Below, one piece after another: positions 1 to 5,199 of a stretch of DNA of 5,330 bases (the first letter of the stretch is position 1; each line of letters starts with the position of its first letter). The notes beneath the pieces are model-generated. The model worked only from the letters and a program-made list of their open reading frames with translations, was not told the origin of the DNA and did no database searches. Both the position numbers and the translations under genes were made by a program. The stretch covers positions 1-5,330 of the forward strand of contig JACDAU010000199.1 of the NCBI GenBank assembly GCA_013695265.1. The letters run 5' to 3'. This DNA is from Chloroflexia bacterium (GTDB lineage Bacteria > Chloroflexota > Chloroflexia > Thermobaculales > Thermobaculaceae).

Positions 1-2
1 CG

Positions 3-104
3 CAGGTGCAAACGCAGCACTTCCGCTCGGATTCCCGTTACGAAAAGTCGATGGAGTATCTTTCAGCATACCAGAGATGGAGTATCTTTCAGCATACCAG
101 ATAG
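3..104 (+). CDS. Possible 3' end of an unidentified gene (partial)
   Basis: One plus-strand frame is open from the window edge to a TAG at 102-104. It encodes about 33 residues, starting QVQTQHFRSDSRYEKSMEY. The first 20 or so codons are G/C-rich in third position, as in the neighbouring genes, which hints at a genuine gene tail. I do not recognise the family. The last third lies inside a 26 bp tandem duplication. Because 26 is not a multiple of three, the second copy is read in a different frame and supplies the final residues and the stop, so the native C-terminus may have been altered. A second plus frame is also open across this stretch, from position 1 to a TGA at 143-145, so the assignment is weak. 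The gene would converge on the hydrolase that ends at 130. Confidence 0.28.
   Translation, partial: QVQTQHFRSDSRYEKSMEYLSAYQRWSIFQHTR
50..101. repeat. Perfect tandem duplication, 2 x 26 bp
   Basis: Positions 50-75 and 76-101 are identical. Each unit begins GATGGAGTATCTTTC and ends AGCATACCAGA, with no spacer. Within each unit GTAT and ATAC form short inverted arms around 8 nt, too weak to be called a structure. The perfect identity suggests a recent slippage or duplication event, or an assembly artefact. It lies just outside the 3' end of the hydrolase gene and may overlap the end of a plus-strand gene. Confidence 0.9.
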
Positions 105-129
105 GAGGACAGGGCAGCAGGCAACTGCG

Positions 130-912
130 TTACCCTCCCAACGGTGATCGTGAGAAATCCGCCAAAGTATTTGCAACTTCATCCGGGTGCGAGAGCATAG
201 GGAAGTGGCCGGCGTCACGGACGTAATGTAGCTGGGCGCATGGCAGGTCACGGTACAAGCGTTCGGGAACCGAAGCAGGAAAGTACGGGTCGCCTTCGCC
301 CCACAGGATGAGAACGGGTAGTGCCAGACGAGGCATGGTGCTTCGCCAGCGCAGTACCCGAACTGGGCTCAGCCCACGCAGCGAGCGCAGCACAGCGAGC
401 CAGGACGACGAATTCCCATACGGCTCCGTGAGGGCGCGGATGGTATCCTGTGGGGTCGCGCCCGGATAAATACTGGCGAGTCCGCGCTGGCGCAGTTCGC
501 GGTATCGTGCACGACCCGCGAGCCACGCATTGGCCTCACCGAATATCGGCGCGAGCAGCGGTACCAGCCCCAGGACGACGAGCGGGTCGGCGTAGATCGT
601 GGTATTCAGCAGCACGACCGCACGCACGCGGTGGGGATGGGCTATGGCGTAGGTCAAGGCATACAGGCCGCCAAGATCGTGCCCAACGAGTATTGGTGCG
701 TGCATGTGCTCAGATGTCAGCATGGCCGAAATGAAGCGATGATACACCACGATGTTGGGATTGCGAGGAGATGCGGTGTTGCCGTACCCCGGAAGATCGG
801 GAGCAATGGCGCGCACCCCGTCGAGCCGCTCCAGCACCGGCCGCCAAAGCGCCGAGTGGGTAGGGATGCCGTGCAACAGCAGCATCTCCGGCCAATTGGT
901 TCCATCGGTCAC
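130..912 (-). CDS. Alpha/beta hydrolase with Asp nucleophile (epoxide hydrolase / dehalogenase-like), 5' end probably truncated
   Basis: Encodes 260 residues of the alpha/beta-hydrolase fold. LLLHGIP (residues 11-17) carries the HGxP oxyanion motif typical of epoxide hydrolases and haloalkane dehalogenases. The nucleophile elbow GHDLGG (77-82) puts Asp79 where esterases have Ser. The likely acid is Asp208 in WGEGDPYFP, and the catalytic His is H236 in DAGHFPML. The residue after HG is Ile and the one after the Asp is Leu, so the halide-binding Asn and Trp of classical dehalogenases are absent. Epoxide or ester-like chemistry is more plausible, but the substrate is unknown. No signal peptide is seen, so it is probably cytosolic. 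The called start is GTG at 912, with no clear ribosome binding site and a TAG three codons upstream. Starting there leaves only 13 residues before HG and removes the usual first beta strands (see the junction entry). It is probably co-transcribed with the upstream barrel protein. Confidence 0.85.
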   Translation of the reverse strand: MTDGTNWPEMLLLHGIPTHSALWRPVLERLDGVRAIAPDLPGYGNTASPRNPNIVVYHRFISAMLTSEHMHAPILVGHDLGGLYALTYAIAHPHRVRAVVLLNTTIYADPLVVLGLVPLLAPIFGEANAWLAGRARYRELRQRGLASIYPGATPQDTIRALTEPYGNSSSWLAVLRSLRGLSPVRVLRWRSTMPRLALPVLILWGEGDPYFPASVPERLYRDLPCAQLHYVRDAGHFPMLSHPDEVANTLADFSRSPLGG

Positions 913-968
913 CGCGGCAGACTATTCGAGTTTTGCGTCACGCGCCGGAACGTCGGGAATGCCATCAT
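909..968 (-). other. Gene junction with overlapping starts/stops and an in-frame amber before the hydrolase
   Basis: The upstream gene stops with TGA at 965-967. An ATG at 966-968 overlaps that stop (ATGA) and opens a 19-codon frame, MMAFPTFRR onward, whose TGA (909-911) overlaps the hydrolase GTG (910-912) as GTGA. In the hydrolase's own frame, the bases upstream read VPARDAKLE, then TAG (922-924), then SAA and the GTG. With a Tyr codon in place of TAG, the segment would resemble the usual first strands of an alpha/beta hydrolase before MLLLHG. Either the hydrolase has suffered a 5' nonsense change, with a possible frameshift near the ATG, or the tiny ORF is a translational coupling device. 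The sequence alone does not decide. Confidence 0.55.
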
Positions 969-2011
969 CGAAGGTCGTAATTGCGCCAGGGCAGTTCGCC
1001 GAAGAGCGCGAACCCACCCTCGATGTTACTTTCCGCACCGGAGTTCTCGCTGACCCGCCGTCCGTCGATCCCATCGAAGACCATGCCGCGCACGGTGTCG
1101 TATACGGGCACTGCCGCGCTATTGCGGCCGTGGAACCAGGCTCGGGCGTCGTGAGCGAGTGTCTGGTACTGGAGCACTCCGGTCGCGACATGGACGGCAT
1201 CCAGGTTCCACACCGCACTGCTCACCTCGTACGCCAGAGTCCGCGGCTGGTCGAAAGCGTCGCGGACCATCGGCATGATGCTCGATTGAACGCTCCGCAC
1301 CGCGACCAGCGTCCAAGCATCGACGCCGATCAGGGTGGCTACCAGGCAGAGCGCGGCTGGCTGAACGTAGCCCCACAAATGAGGGTTCTCCTCGTCTAAA
1401 TGGTTTAGAAGTACGCCGTTGTGCTGGCACATGCACACCCGCTCGGCAAGCTGCCGAGCGAGCAGCAGTAGCTTCGGGTCTGGCGAGGCGCGATGCATTT
1501 CCACCACAGAGATAAGTCCCTGCCCGAGGATATCAGCATACTCGCTGTCCGCAAGGTGGTCCAGCGCCGCGTAGTAGCGCTCGCGGTAGCGCTCGTCGCC
1601 CGTAACACGGAAGCCGACGGAGAGCGCCCAGAGCGCGCGCGCGAGCCAGGGGGAGCCTCCCGCCGCACTTGTGGGGCCGGTCAGGTTGGGCGTGCCGTTC
1701 CAATCGAGCACAAAGTTCACGAAGTTGCCATCGGGCTGCTGGAGATGCAGCACAAATGCCAAACTCTCACGCGCCCACTCCAGCGCCCAGGGGAGGTCGT
1801 AGGCAGCGTGCGCCCGCAGGAGCAACACCGCAAGGCGCGCCGCATCGTCCACGCAGGCGACGCCCTCGTACCCCGTTTCGCGGGCCTCCTCTACTTCCCA
1901 GGTTCGTCCGTGCTTCTCCATATAGATCGACGGCGCGCGCATCCGCACGTCGCCCAGCTCAAGGACGCGGGAGAGGCGCCAAAGCTGTCTCAGCATCGGA
2001 ACTTCGAACAC
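965..2011 (-). CDS. Predicted (alpha/alpha)6-barrel six-hairpin glycosidase-like protein
   Basis: Encodes 348 residues, mostly amphipathic helix pairs separated by short conserved loops, with no signal peptide, so it is probably cytosolic. Key loops are GYEGVACVDDAARLAV (47-62), with a paired Asp55-Asp56; QPDGNFVNFVLDW (92-104); GGSPWLARALWALS (118-131); YDTVRGMVFDGIDG (304-317); and SENSGAESNIEG (321-332). This order (Y-x-G-x-x-x-VDD-x-AR; DGxFxNF; S-x-x-x-x-RALWALG-like; an acidic, Ser-rich final loop) resembles six-hairpin glycosidase-fold proteins found beside carbohydrate genes and fused to glycosyltransferases. The match is from memory of motifs, not a search. The Asp pair and the late Glu residues are candidate catalytic or binding residues. 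The start is GTG at 2011; ATG at 1996 (Met6) is an alternative, and neither has a clear ribosome binding site. The stop overlaps an ATG at the hydrolase junction, suggesting one operon. The true substrate is unknown. Confidence 0.7.
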   Translation of the reverse strand: MFEVPMLRQLWRLSRVLELGDVRMRAPSIYMEKHGRTWEVEEARETGYEGVACVDDAARLAVLLLRAHAAYDLPWALEWARESLAFVLHLQQPDGNFVNFVLDWNGTPNLTGPTSAAGGSPWLARALWALSVGFRVTGDERYRERYYAALDHLADSEYADILGQGLISVVEMHRASPDPKLLLLARQLAERVCMCQHNGVLLNHLDEENPHLWGYVQPAALCLVATLIGVDAWTLVAVRSVQSSIMPMVRDAFDQPRTLAYEVSSAVWNLDAVHVATGVLQYQTLAHDARAWFHGRNSAAVPVYDTVRGMVFDGIDGRRVSENSGAESNIEGGFALFGELPWRNYDLR

Positions 2012-2266
2012 CCGTGTGGGGCACGGTAACGGAGTCCGTCGGTGTGGACCGGTGCGCGAGACATGCAGGCTCTATGTTGCCTTATGAGTGACCGTCCTGC
2101 ACAATATGAGTAATCAAACATGAGCGGCATCCGTCATTCCCAGCGAAAGACCCAGGTACGGACTCAATCTTACACCCGAACCGGCCAACTTCCAAGCGGT
2201 CCGGCCGTTGCGGTTTGACGAAGATATTTCAAGCGCTCGAACAGACAAGCAGACAGAGGAGCACGC
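2012..2266. promoter_or_regulatory. Divergent intergenic region between barrel-protein operon and ABC exporter
   Basis: These 255 bp must carry promoters for both directions, but none is convincing. The best plus-strand candidate is TTGCCT (2077-2082), a 17 bp spacer, then CACAAT (2100-2105), matching 4 of 6 consensus bases in each box; it would leave a leader of about 150 nt. A TTGACG at 2215-2220 has no good -10 box. Three ATGAG motifs occur at 2084-2088, 2106-2110 and 2120-2124, the first two as TATGAGT exactly 22 bp apart, which could be an operator but is weak. GTCATTCCCAGC at 2133-2144 resembles one end of the hairpin repeat found downstream of the exporter. Confidence 0.3.
2255..2261 (+). 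promoter_or_regulatory. Ribosome binding site of the ABC exporter
   Basis: AGAGGAG lies 5 nt before the GTG at 2267. This is a strong Shine-Dalgarno match. It supports the GTG start over the next internal Met, Met21 (ATG at 2327). Confidence 0.8.
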
Positions 2267-4057
2267 GTGGCGGTCGGCATCCAGCACGAAGACGAGATCC
2301 TCGGCAAGGCGTATGACAGCCAGCTCATGCGCCGCTTCGCCCAGTACCTGAAACCCTACAAGCGGCAGCTTGCCCTTGCGCTGCTGTTCCTGCTGGGCAC
2401 GTCGGTCGCGGATCTCGCGGGGCCGTTCATCGTCGCCATGGCGATCGATCGTTATATCGAGACACGCCAGGCGGATGGACTGCTCACGGCGTGCCTGCTC
2501 TACATCTTCATTCTATTTCTGTCGTTTCTGTTCCGCTATGGGCAGACCTACGTGACCGGCGCGCTCGGGCAGTACGTAATGTACGATATCCGGACCCAGA
2601 TGTTCCGGCATGTCCAGCGGCTCTCGCTCTCGTTCTTTGATAAGAATCCGGTCGGGCGGCTGGTGACGCGGCTGACGAACGACGTGGACGCACTGAACGA
2701 GCTGCTGACTTCAGGGGTCGTTGCCATCATCGGCGACAGCATCACCTTGATCGGCATTGCGGGGTTGCTGCTCTACTTCAACTGGCAACTCGCGCTACTC
2801 ACGTTCGTGGTTCTACCGATGCTCGTTTTCGCCAGCCTCAAGATTCAAGTCCGTATGCGCTCGGCGTTCCGGGCGACCCGCATCCGCCTCGCCCGCATTA
2901 ACTCCTTCATCGCCGAGAACGTTAGCGGTATGCATGTCGTGCAGTTGTTTAATCGCGAACGTCGCAACTTCGGCAGCTTCCAGGGCCTGAACGCCGACTA
3001 TCGCGAGGCGTCGATGCAGTCGGTGTTTTACTTCGCGCTGTTCTTCCCAATCGTGGGCCTCATAAGCGCTCTCTCAACCGGACTCATCATCTGGTACGGC
3101 GGTGGACAGGTGCTGGCAGGCACGCTCTCCTTGGGCGGTCTCGTAGCGTTTCTCCAGTACGTCGAGCGTTTCTTCCTGCCGATCCGCGATCTCTCGGAGA
3201 AGTACAACGTGCTTCAGTCGGCGATGGCATCGAGCGAGCGGATCTTCCGTCTGCTCGACGAAGAGGAGGAGTTGCGCGACAGCCCGGCGCCAGTGCGGCT
3301 GGGGACGCTGCGCGGCGAGGTGGAGTTCGACCGTGTCTCATTCCGCTACAACGCGGACGAGTGGGTGTTGCGTGATGTTTCGTTCAAGGTGGAAGCAGGA
3401 CAGAGCATCGCATTCGTCGGCGCGACGGGCGCGGGGAAGACGAGCCTTATCAGTTTGATGTCGCGATTCTACGATGTGCAGAAGGGGAGAGTGCTCGTTG
3501 ATGGCGTAGACGTCCGTGACATCGCACAATACGAACTCCGCAGGCACATCGGCGTGGTCTTGCAGGACCCCTTCCTGTTTAGCGGGACGATCAAGAGCAA
3601 CATCCGGCTGCATAACGAGGACATCTCGGACGAGCGGGTGCGTCAGGCAGCAGCGTATGTGAACGCGGACACCTTCATACAACGTCTGCCGCAAGGATAC
3701 GACGAGCCGGTACGCGAGCGGGGCGCGGGACTCAGCGTCGGTCAGAAGCAGTTGCTGTCGTTCGCACGGGCGATCGCGTTCAACTCCGAGATCATGCTCG
3801 TACTTGACGAGGCGACCTCCTCGGTGGACACCGAGACCGAGGGACTGATTCAGGACGCGCTCGCGAAGCTGATGCAGGGCCGAACAAGCTTCATAATCGC
3901 GCATCGGCTTTCAACAGTGCAGAACGTGGACCGGATCATCGTCTTGCACAAAGGGCGAATCGTGGAGGAGGGCAACCATCAGGAGCTTCTCGCTGCTCGC
4001 GGCTACTACTACCGGCTCTACGAACTCCAATACCGCAATCAGGCAGTCGCAAGCTAA
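2267..4057 (+). CDS. ABC exporter half-transporter (TMD-NBD fusion), MsbA/multidrug type
   Basis: Encodes 596 residues, the usual length for a TMD-NBD half-exporter. The N-terminal membrane domain (about 35-305) has six hydrophobic segments near 35-60, 72-98, 150-170, 174-192, 253-275 and 286-305. The nucleotide-binding domain has A-loop Tyr361, Walker A GATGAGKT (385-392, Lys391), Q-loop Gln433 in VLQDPFLFSG, signature LSVGQ (489-493), Walker B IMLVLD (509-514), catalytic Glu515, D-loop SSVD (518-521) and switch His546. All catalytic residues are present, so it should hydrolyse ATP and export a lipid, drug or peptide; the cargo is unknown. The signature has Val where LSGGQ has Gly, followed by LLSFARA. 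From memory this is typical of the subunit of heterodimeric exporters (YheH/LmrD/TM288-like) that keeps the Glu. The expected partner gene is not adjacent: upstream is a divergent operon and downstream a methyltransferase after 428 bp. Homodimer function is also possible. Confidence 0.95.
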   Translation: MAVGIQHEDEILGKAYDSQLMRRFAQYLKPYKRQLALALLFLLGTSVADLAGPFIVAMAIDRYIETRQADGLLTACLLYIFILFLSFLFRYGQTYVTGALGQYVMYDIRTQMFRHVQRLSLSFFDKNPVGRLVTRLTNDVDALNELLTSGVVAIIGDSITLIGIAGLLLYFNWQLALLTFVVLPMLVFASLKIQVRMRSAFRATRIRLARINSFIAENVSGMHVVQLFNRERRNFGSFQGLNADYREASMQSVFYFALFFPIVGLISALSTGLIIWYGGGQVLAGTLSLGGLVAFLQYVERFFLPIRDLSEKYNVLQSAMASSERIFRLLDEEEELRDSPAPVRLGTLRGEVEFDRVSFRYNADEWVLRDVSFKVEAGQSIAFVGATGAGKTSLISLMSRFYDVQKGRVLVDGVDVRDIAQYELRRHIGVVLQDPFLFSGTIKSNIRLHNEDISDERVRQAAAYVNADTFIQRLPQGYDEPVRERGAGLSVGQKQLLSFARAIAFNSEIMLVLDEATSSVDTETEGLIQDALAKLMQGRTSFIIAHRLSTVQNVDRIIVLHKGRIVEEGNHQELLAARGYYYRLYELQYRNQAVAS

Positions 4058-4117
4058 CACGTGGTATCGGCTACCGGTTCTGGCTGATCGCAACGTAGGT
4101 ATCATACGAACTCCAAT
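4019..4117 (+). repeat. 13 bp direct repeat: exporter 3' coding end and intergenic copy
   Basis: TACGAACTCCAAT occurs at 4019-4031, inside the last codons of the exporter (Tyr-Glu-Leu-Gln), and again at 4105-4117 after the stop, 86 bp apart. AGTCGC follows both copies at different distances (4045-4050 and 4123-4128). It may be the scar of a small duplication at the gene's end. The second copy is in another reading frame and codes for nothing. Confidence 0.5.
4066..4088 (+). terminator. Weak stem-loop after the ABC exporter
   Basis: ATCGGCTA (4066-4073) can pair with TGGCTGAT (4081-4088) as 8 bp, including two G-U pairs, around a 7-nt loop, 9 nt after the exporter's TAA. No T-run follows, so it is a poor intrinsic terminator at best. 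Confidence 0.25.
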
Positions 4118-4133
4118 TGAATAGTCGCGCATT

Positions 4134-4200
4134 TGTCATTCCGAGCCTGCGAGGAATCCGTGGTCGGGGTTACGGATCCCTCACGGAGTTCGGGATGACA
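4134..4200. repeat. 67-nt imperfect palindrome (dispersed hairpin repeat)
   Basis: The left arm 4134-4161 begins TGTCATTCCGAGC. It pairs with the right arm 4172-4200, which ends GGGATGACA, around the 10-nt loop 4162-4171. By hand, the 28 bp stem has one bulge (A4187), two mismatches (C4150/A4183 and A4155/C4178) and a few G-U pairs. The motif belongs to a 'TGTCATTC(C/T)GAGC...GAATCC' type of intergenic repeat that I recall from many high-GC bacterial genomes. It may also act as a transcription barrier or mRNA 3' stabiliser for the exporter, but no T-tract supports terminator function. Confidence 0.85.
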
Positions 4201-4302
4201 TGCAAGGGGGTTCAGGCGGCAGGTTCTAAAGAACAGGCGGATTGGCGCCGACGATCCCTTGCGGAACTTTAGCGGGAATGCATCCAGCAGGAATGCGTAT
4301 CA

Positions 4303-4360
4303 GGGGTATCTATTCTTCGCAGCCTCTACCCTCAAGTATGGCGAACGGCTCAGAATAACA
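4303..4360 (-). repeat. Degenerate single-arm copy of the hairpin repeat, inverted orientation
   Basis: Read on the minus strand from 4360, it begins TGTTATTCTGAGC, 11 of 13 identical to the arm end at 4134. After a 25-nt extra segment it continues CTGCGAAGAAT, compared with CTGCGAGGAAT in the intact copy. A matching second arm is not visible, so this looks like a partial or decayed copy. It is the reverse orientation of the left arm of the hairpin 100 bp upstream. Confidence 0.55.
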
Positions 4361-4410
4361 AGCGCGCCATCCAAGCAGTTCGCGTGCAGCGTCCAAATGC
4401 GGAAGTCTGT

Positions 4411-4440
4411 TTGGCGGATACAACGGGATGGCGCGATATG
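4411..4440 (+). promoter_or_regulatory. Candidate promoter for the methyltransferase
   Basis: TTGGCG (4411-4416), an 18 bp spacer and GATATG (4435-4440) give a weak sigma-70-like match (4 of 6 and 3 of 6). It would start transcription about 40 nt before the GTG. It is the only candidate I see near the gene after the repeat cluster. Confidence 0.25.
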
Positions 4441-4485
4441 CGGCGGGCTGGCATGAGTAAGTGAACACGGGAAAGTGAGGGTGCT

Positions 4486-5199
4486 GTGACAAACGCTGTG
4501 TCGAGTCGGACACTGGAGGAGATGGTCTCGTACTACGGCGCGCGAGCACACGAGTACGACGACTGGTGGTATCGGCGGGGACGATACGACCGCAATGCTG
4601 AGGACACCGCCCGTTGGCACACCGAGGTTAAGGAGTTGTACGCCGTGTTCGACTCCCTGTCGTTGGGTGGCGACGTCCTGGAGCTCGCGCCCGGCACCGG
4701 CACCTGGACGCAGCGGCTCGTACGCACCGCTCGCTCCGTCACGGCGGTGGACGCTTCGCCGGCGATGATAGAGTTGAACCGGGCGAACGTTCGCGATGAA
4801 CGAGTGACGTATGTGATCGCCGACCTGTTCGCGTGGGAGCCAGAGCGTGCCTATGATGCCGTCTGCTTCGGCTTCTGGCTCTCGCATGTGCCGGTCGAGC
4901 GGCTCGATGACTTTCTCGAAACCATCGCGAAAGCGTTGCGGCCCGGTGGCGACTTGTTCTTCGCGGACAGCTTGACCGAGTCCACGGCTCTGCACGACAA
5001 CCGACGGGTGCCGGGCGCGGGGTCGCAAGTGATGGCGCGCACACTGGCCGACGGACGGGAGTATCAGATAGTGAAGAACTACCACGACTCCAGTGCTTTG
5101 TCCGCGCGGTTCGCTCGTGCTGGGCTGGATGTTCCCGTTCGTCAGACCGCGACGTACTTCCAGTACGGTACGGGAGTACATACTCGTCACGTCAAGTAG
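4486..5199 (+). CDS. Class I SAM-dependent methyltransferase
   Basis: Encodes 237 residues with a Rossmann-like methyltransferase core. The N-terminal helix has YYGARAHEYDDWW (16-28), a Tyr/Asp-rich segment that in this family closes over the cofactor. Motif I is VLELAPGTGTW (64-74), with APGTG in place of the commoner GCGTG. The acidic residue that binds the SAM ribose is probably Asp89 in TAVDASPAMI (86-95). Next come ADLFAWEPERAYDAV (112-126), FGFWLSHVP (128-136) and the post-core strand ALRPGGDLFFAD (150-161). The C-terminal part (about 165-237) is a variable substrate cap. The protein is soluble and cytosolic; the methyl acceptor, whether small molecule or protein, cannot be told. GTG at 4486 is preceded by GAGGG (4477-4481) with 4 nt spacing, and a TGA at 4462-4464 rules out a longer start. 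It stands alone after 428 bp of repeats, and its 3' end overlaps a convergent gene. Confidence 0.9.
   Translation: MTNAVSSRTLEEMVSYYGARAHEYDDWWYRRGRYDRNAEDTARWHTEVKELYAVFDSLSLGGDVLELAPGTGTWTQRLVRTARSVTAVDASPAMIELNRANVRDERVTYVIADLFAWEPERAYDAVCFGFWLSHVPVERLDDFLETIAKALRPGGDLFFADSLTESTALHDNRRVPGAGSQVMARTLADGREYQIVKNYHDSSALSARFARAGLDVPVRQTATYFQYGTGVHTRHVK

Larger units (their letters stand above)
4058..4485. other. Intergenic region of 428 bp holding repeats and no credible gene
   Basis: From left to right it holds a weak stem-loop after the exporter stop, a 13 bp repeat of the exporter's 3' coding end, a 67-nt near-perfect hairpin, a degenerate inverted copy of the same repeat family, and the leader of the methyltransferase. 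The one plus-strand reading frame here (about 65 codons from 4259) crosses the repeat remnant and has no coding signature. The minus-strand frame through it is the antisense shadow of the methyltransferase. Confidence 0.75.

Noticed and set aside
130..912. Classical haloalkane dehalogenase assignment for the hydrolase
   Set aside because: The Asp nucleophile and HGxP motif fit, but the halide-binding Asn after HG and the Trp after the nucleophile are replaced by Ile and Leu.
752..1399. Plus-strand frame of 215 codons across the hydrolase/barrel-protein junction
   Set aside because: It is antisense to two recognisable minus-strand proteins and has no coherent domain or ribosome binding site.
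1493..2029. Plus-strand frame of 178 codons opposite the barrel protein
   Set aside because: Its composition is that of an antisense shadow, and the minus strand carries the conserved loops.
2208..2228. Promoter from TTGCGG or TTGACG with GATATT upstream of the exporter
   Set aside because: The spacing is far too short for TTGCGG/GATATT, and TTGACG has no acceptable -10 hexamer 16-18 bp downstream.
3338..3904. Minus-strand frame of 188 codons opposite the exporter nucleotide-binding domain
   Set aside because: It lies wholly within the Walker A to H-loop coding region of the exporter, and no independent signal is visible.
4259..4456. Short plus-strand frame of 65 codons in the intergenic region
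   Set aside because: It overlaps the degenerate repeat copy, lacks a good ribosome binding site and looks like no protein family.
4300..5190. Long minus-strand frame (296 codons) opposite the methyltransferase
   Set aside because: The plus-strand methyltransferase has clear motifs. The antisense frame is rich in Arg, His and Ser with no domain pattern, and its end crosses a repeat remnant, so it is a high-GC antisense shadow.
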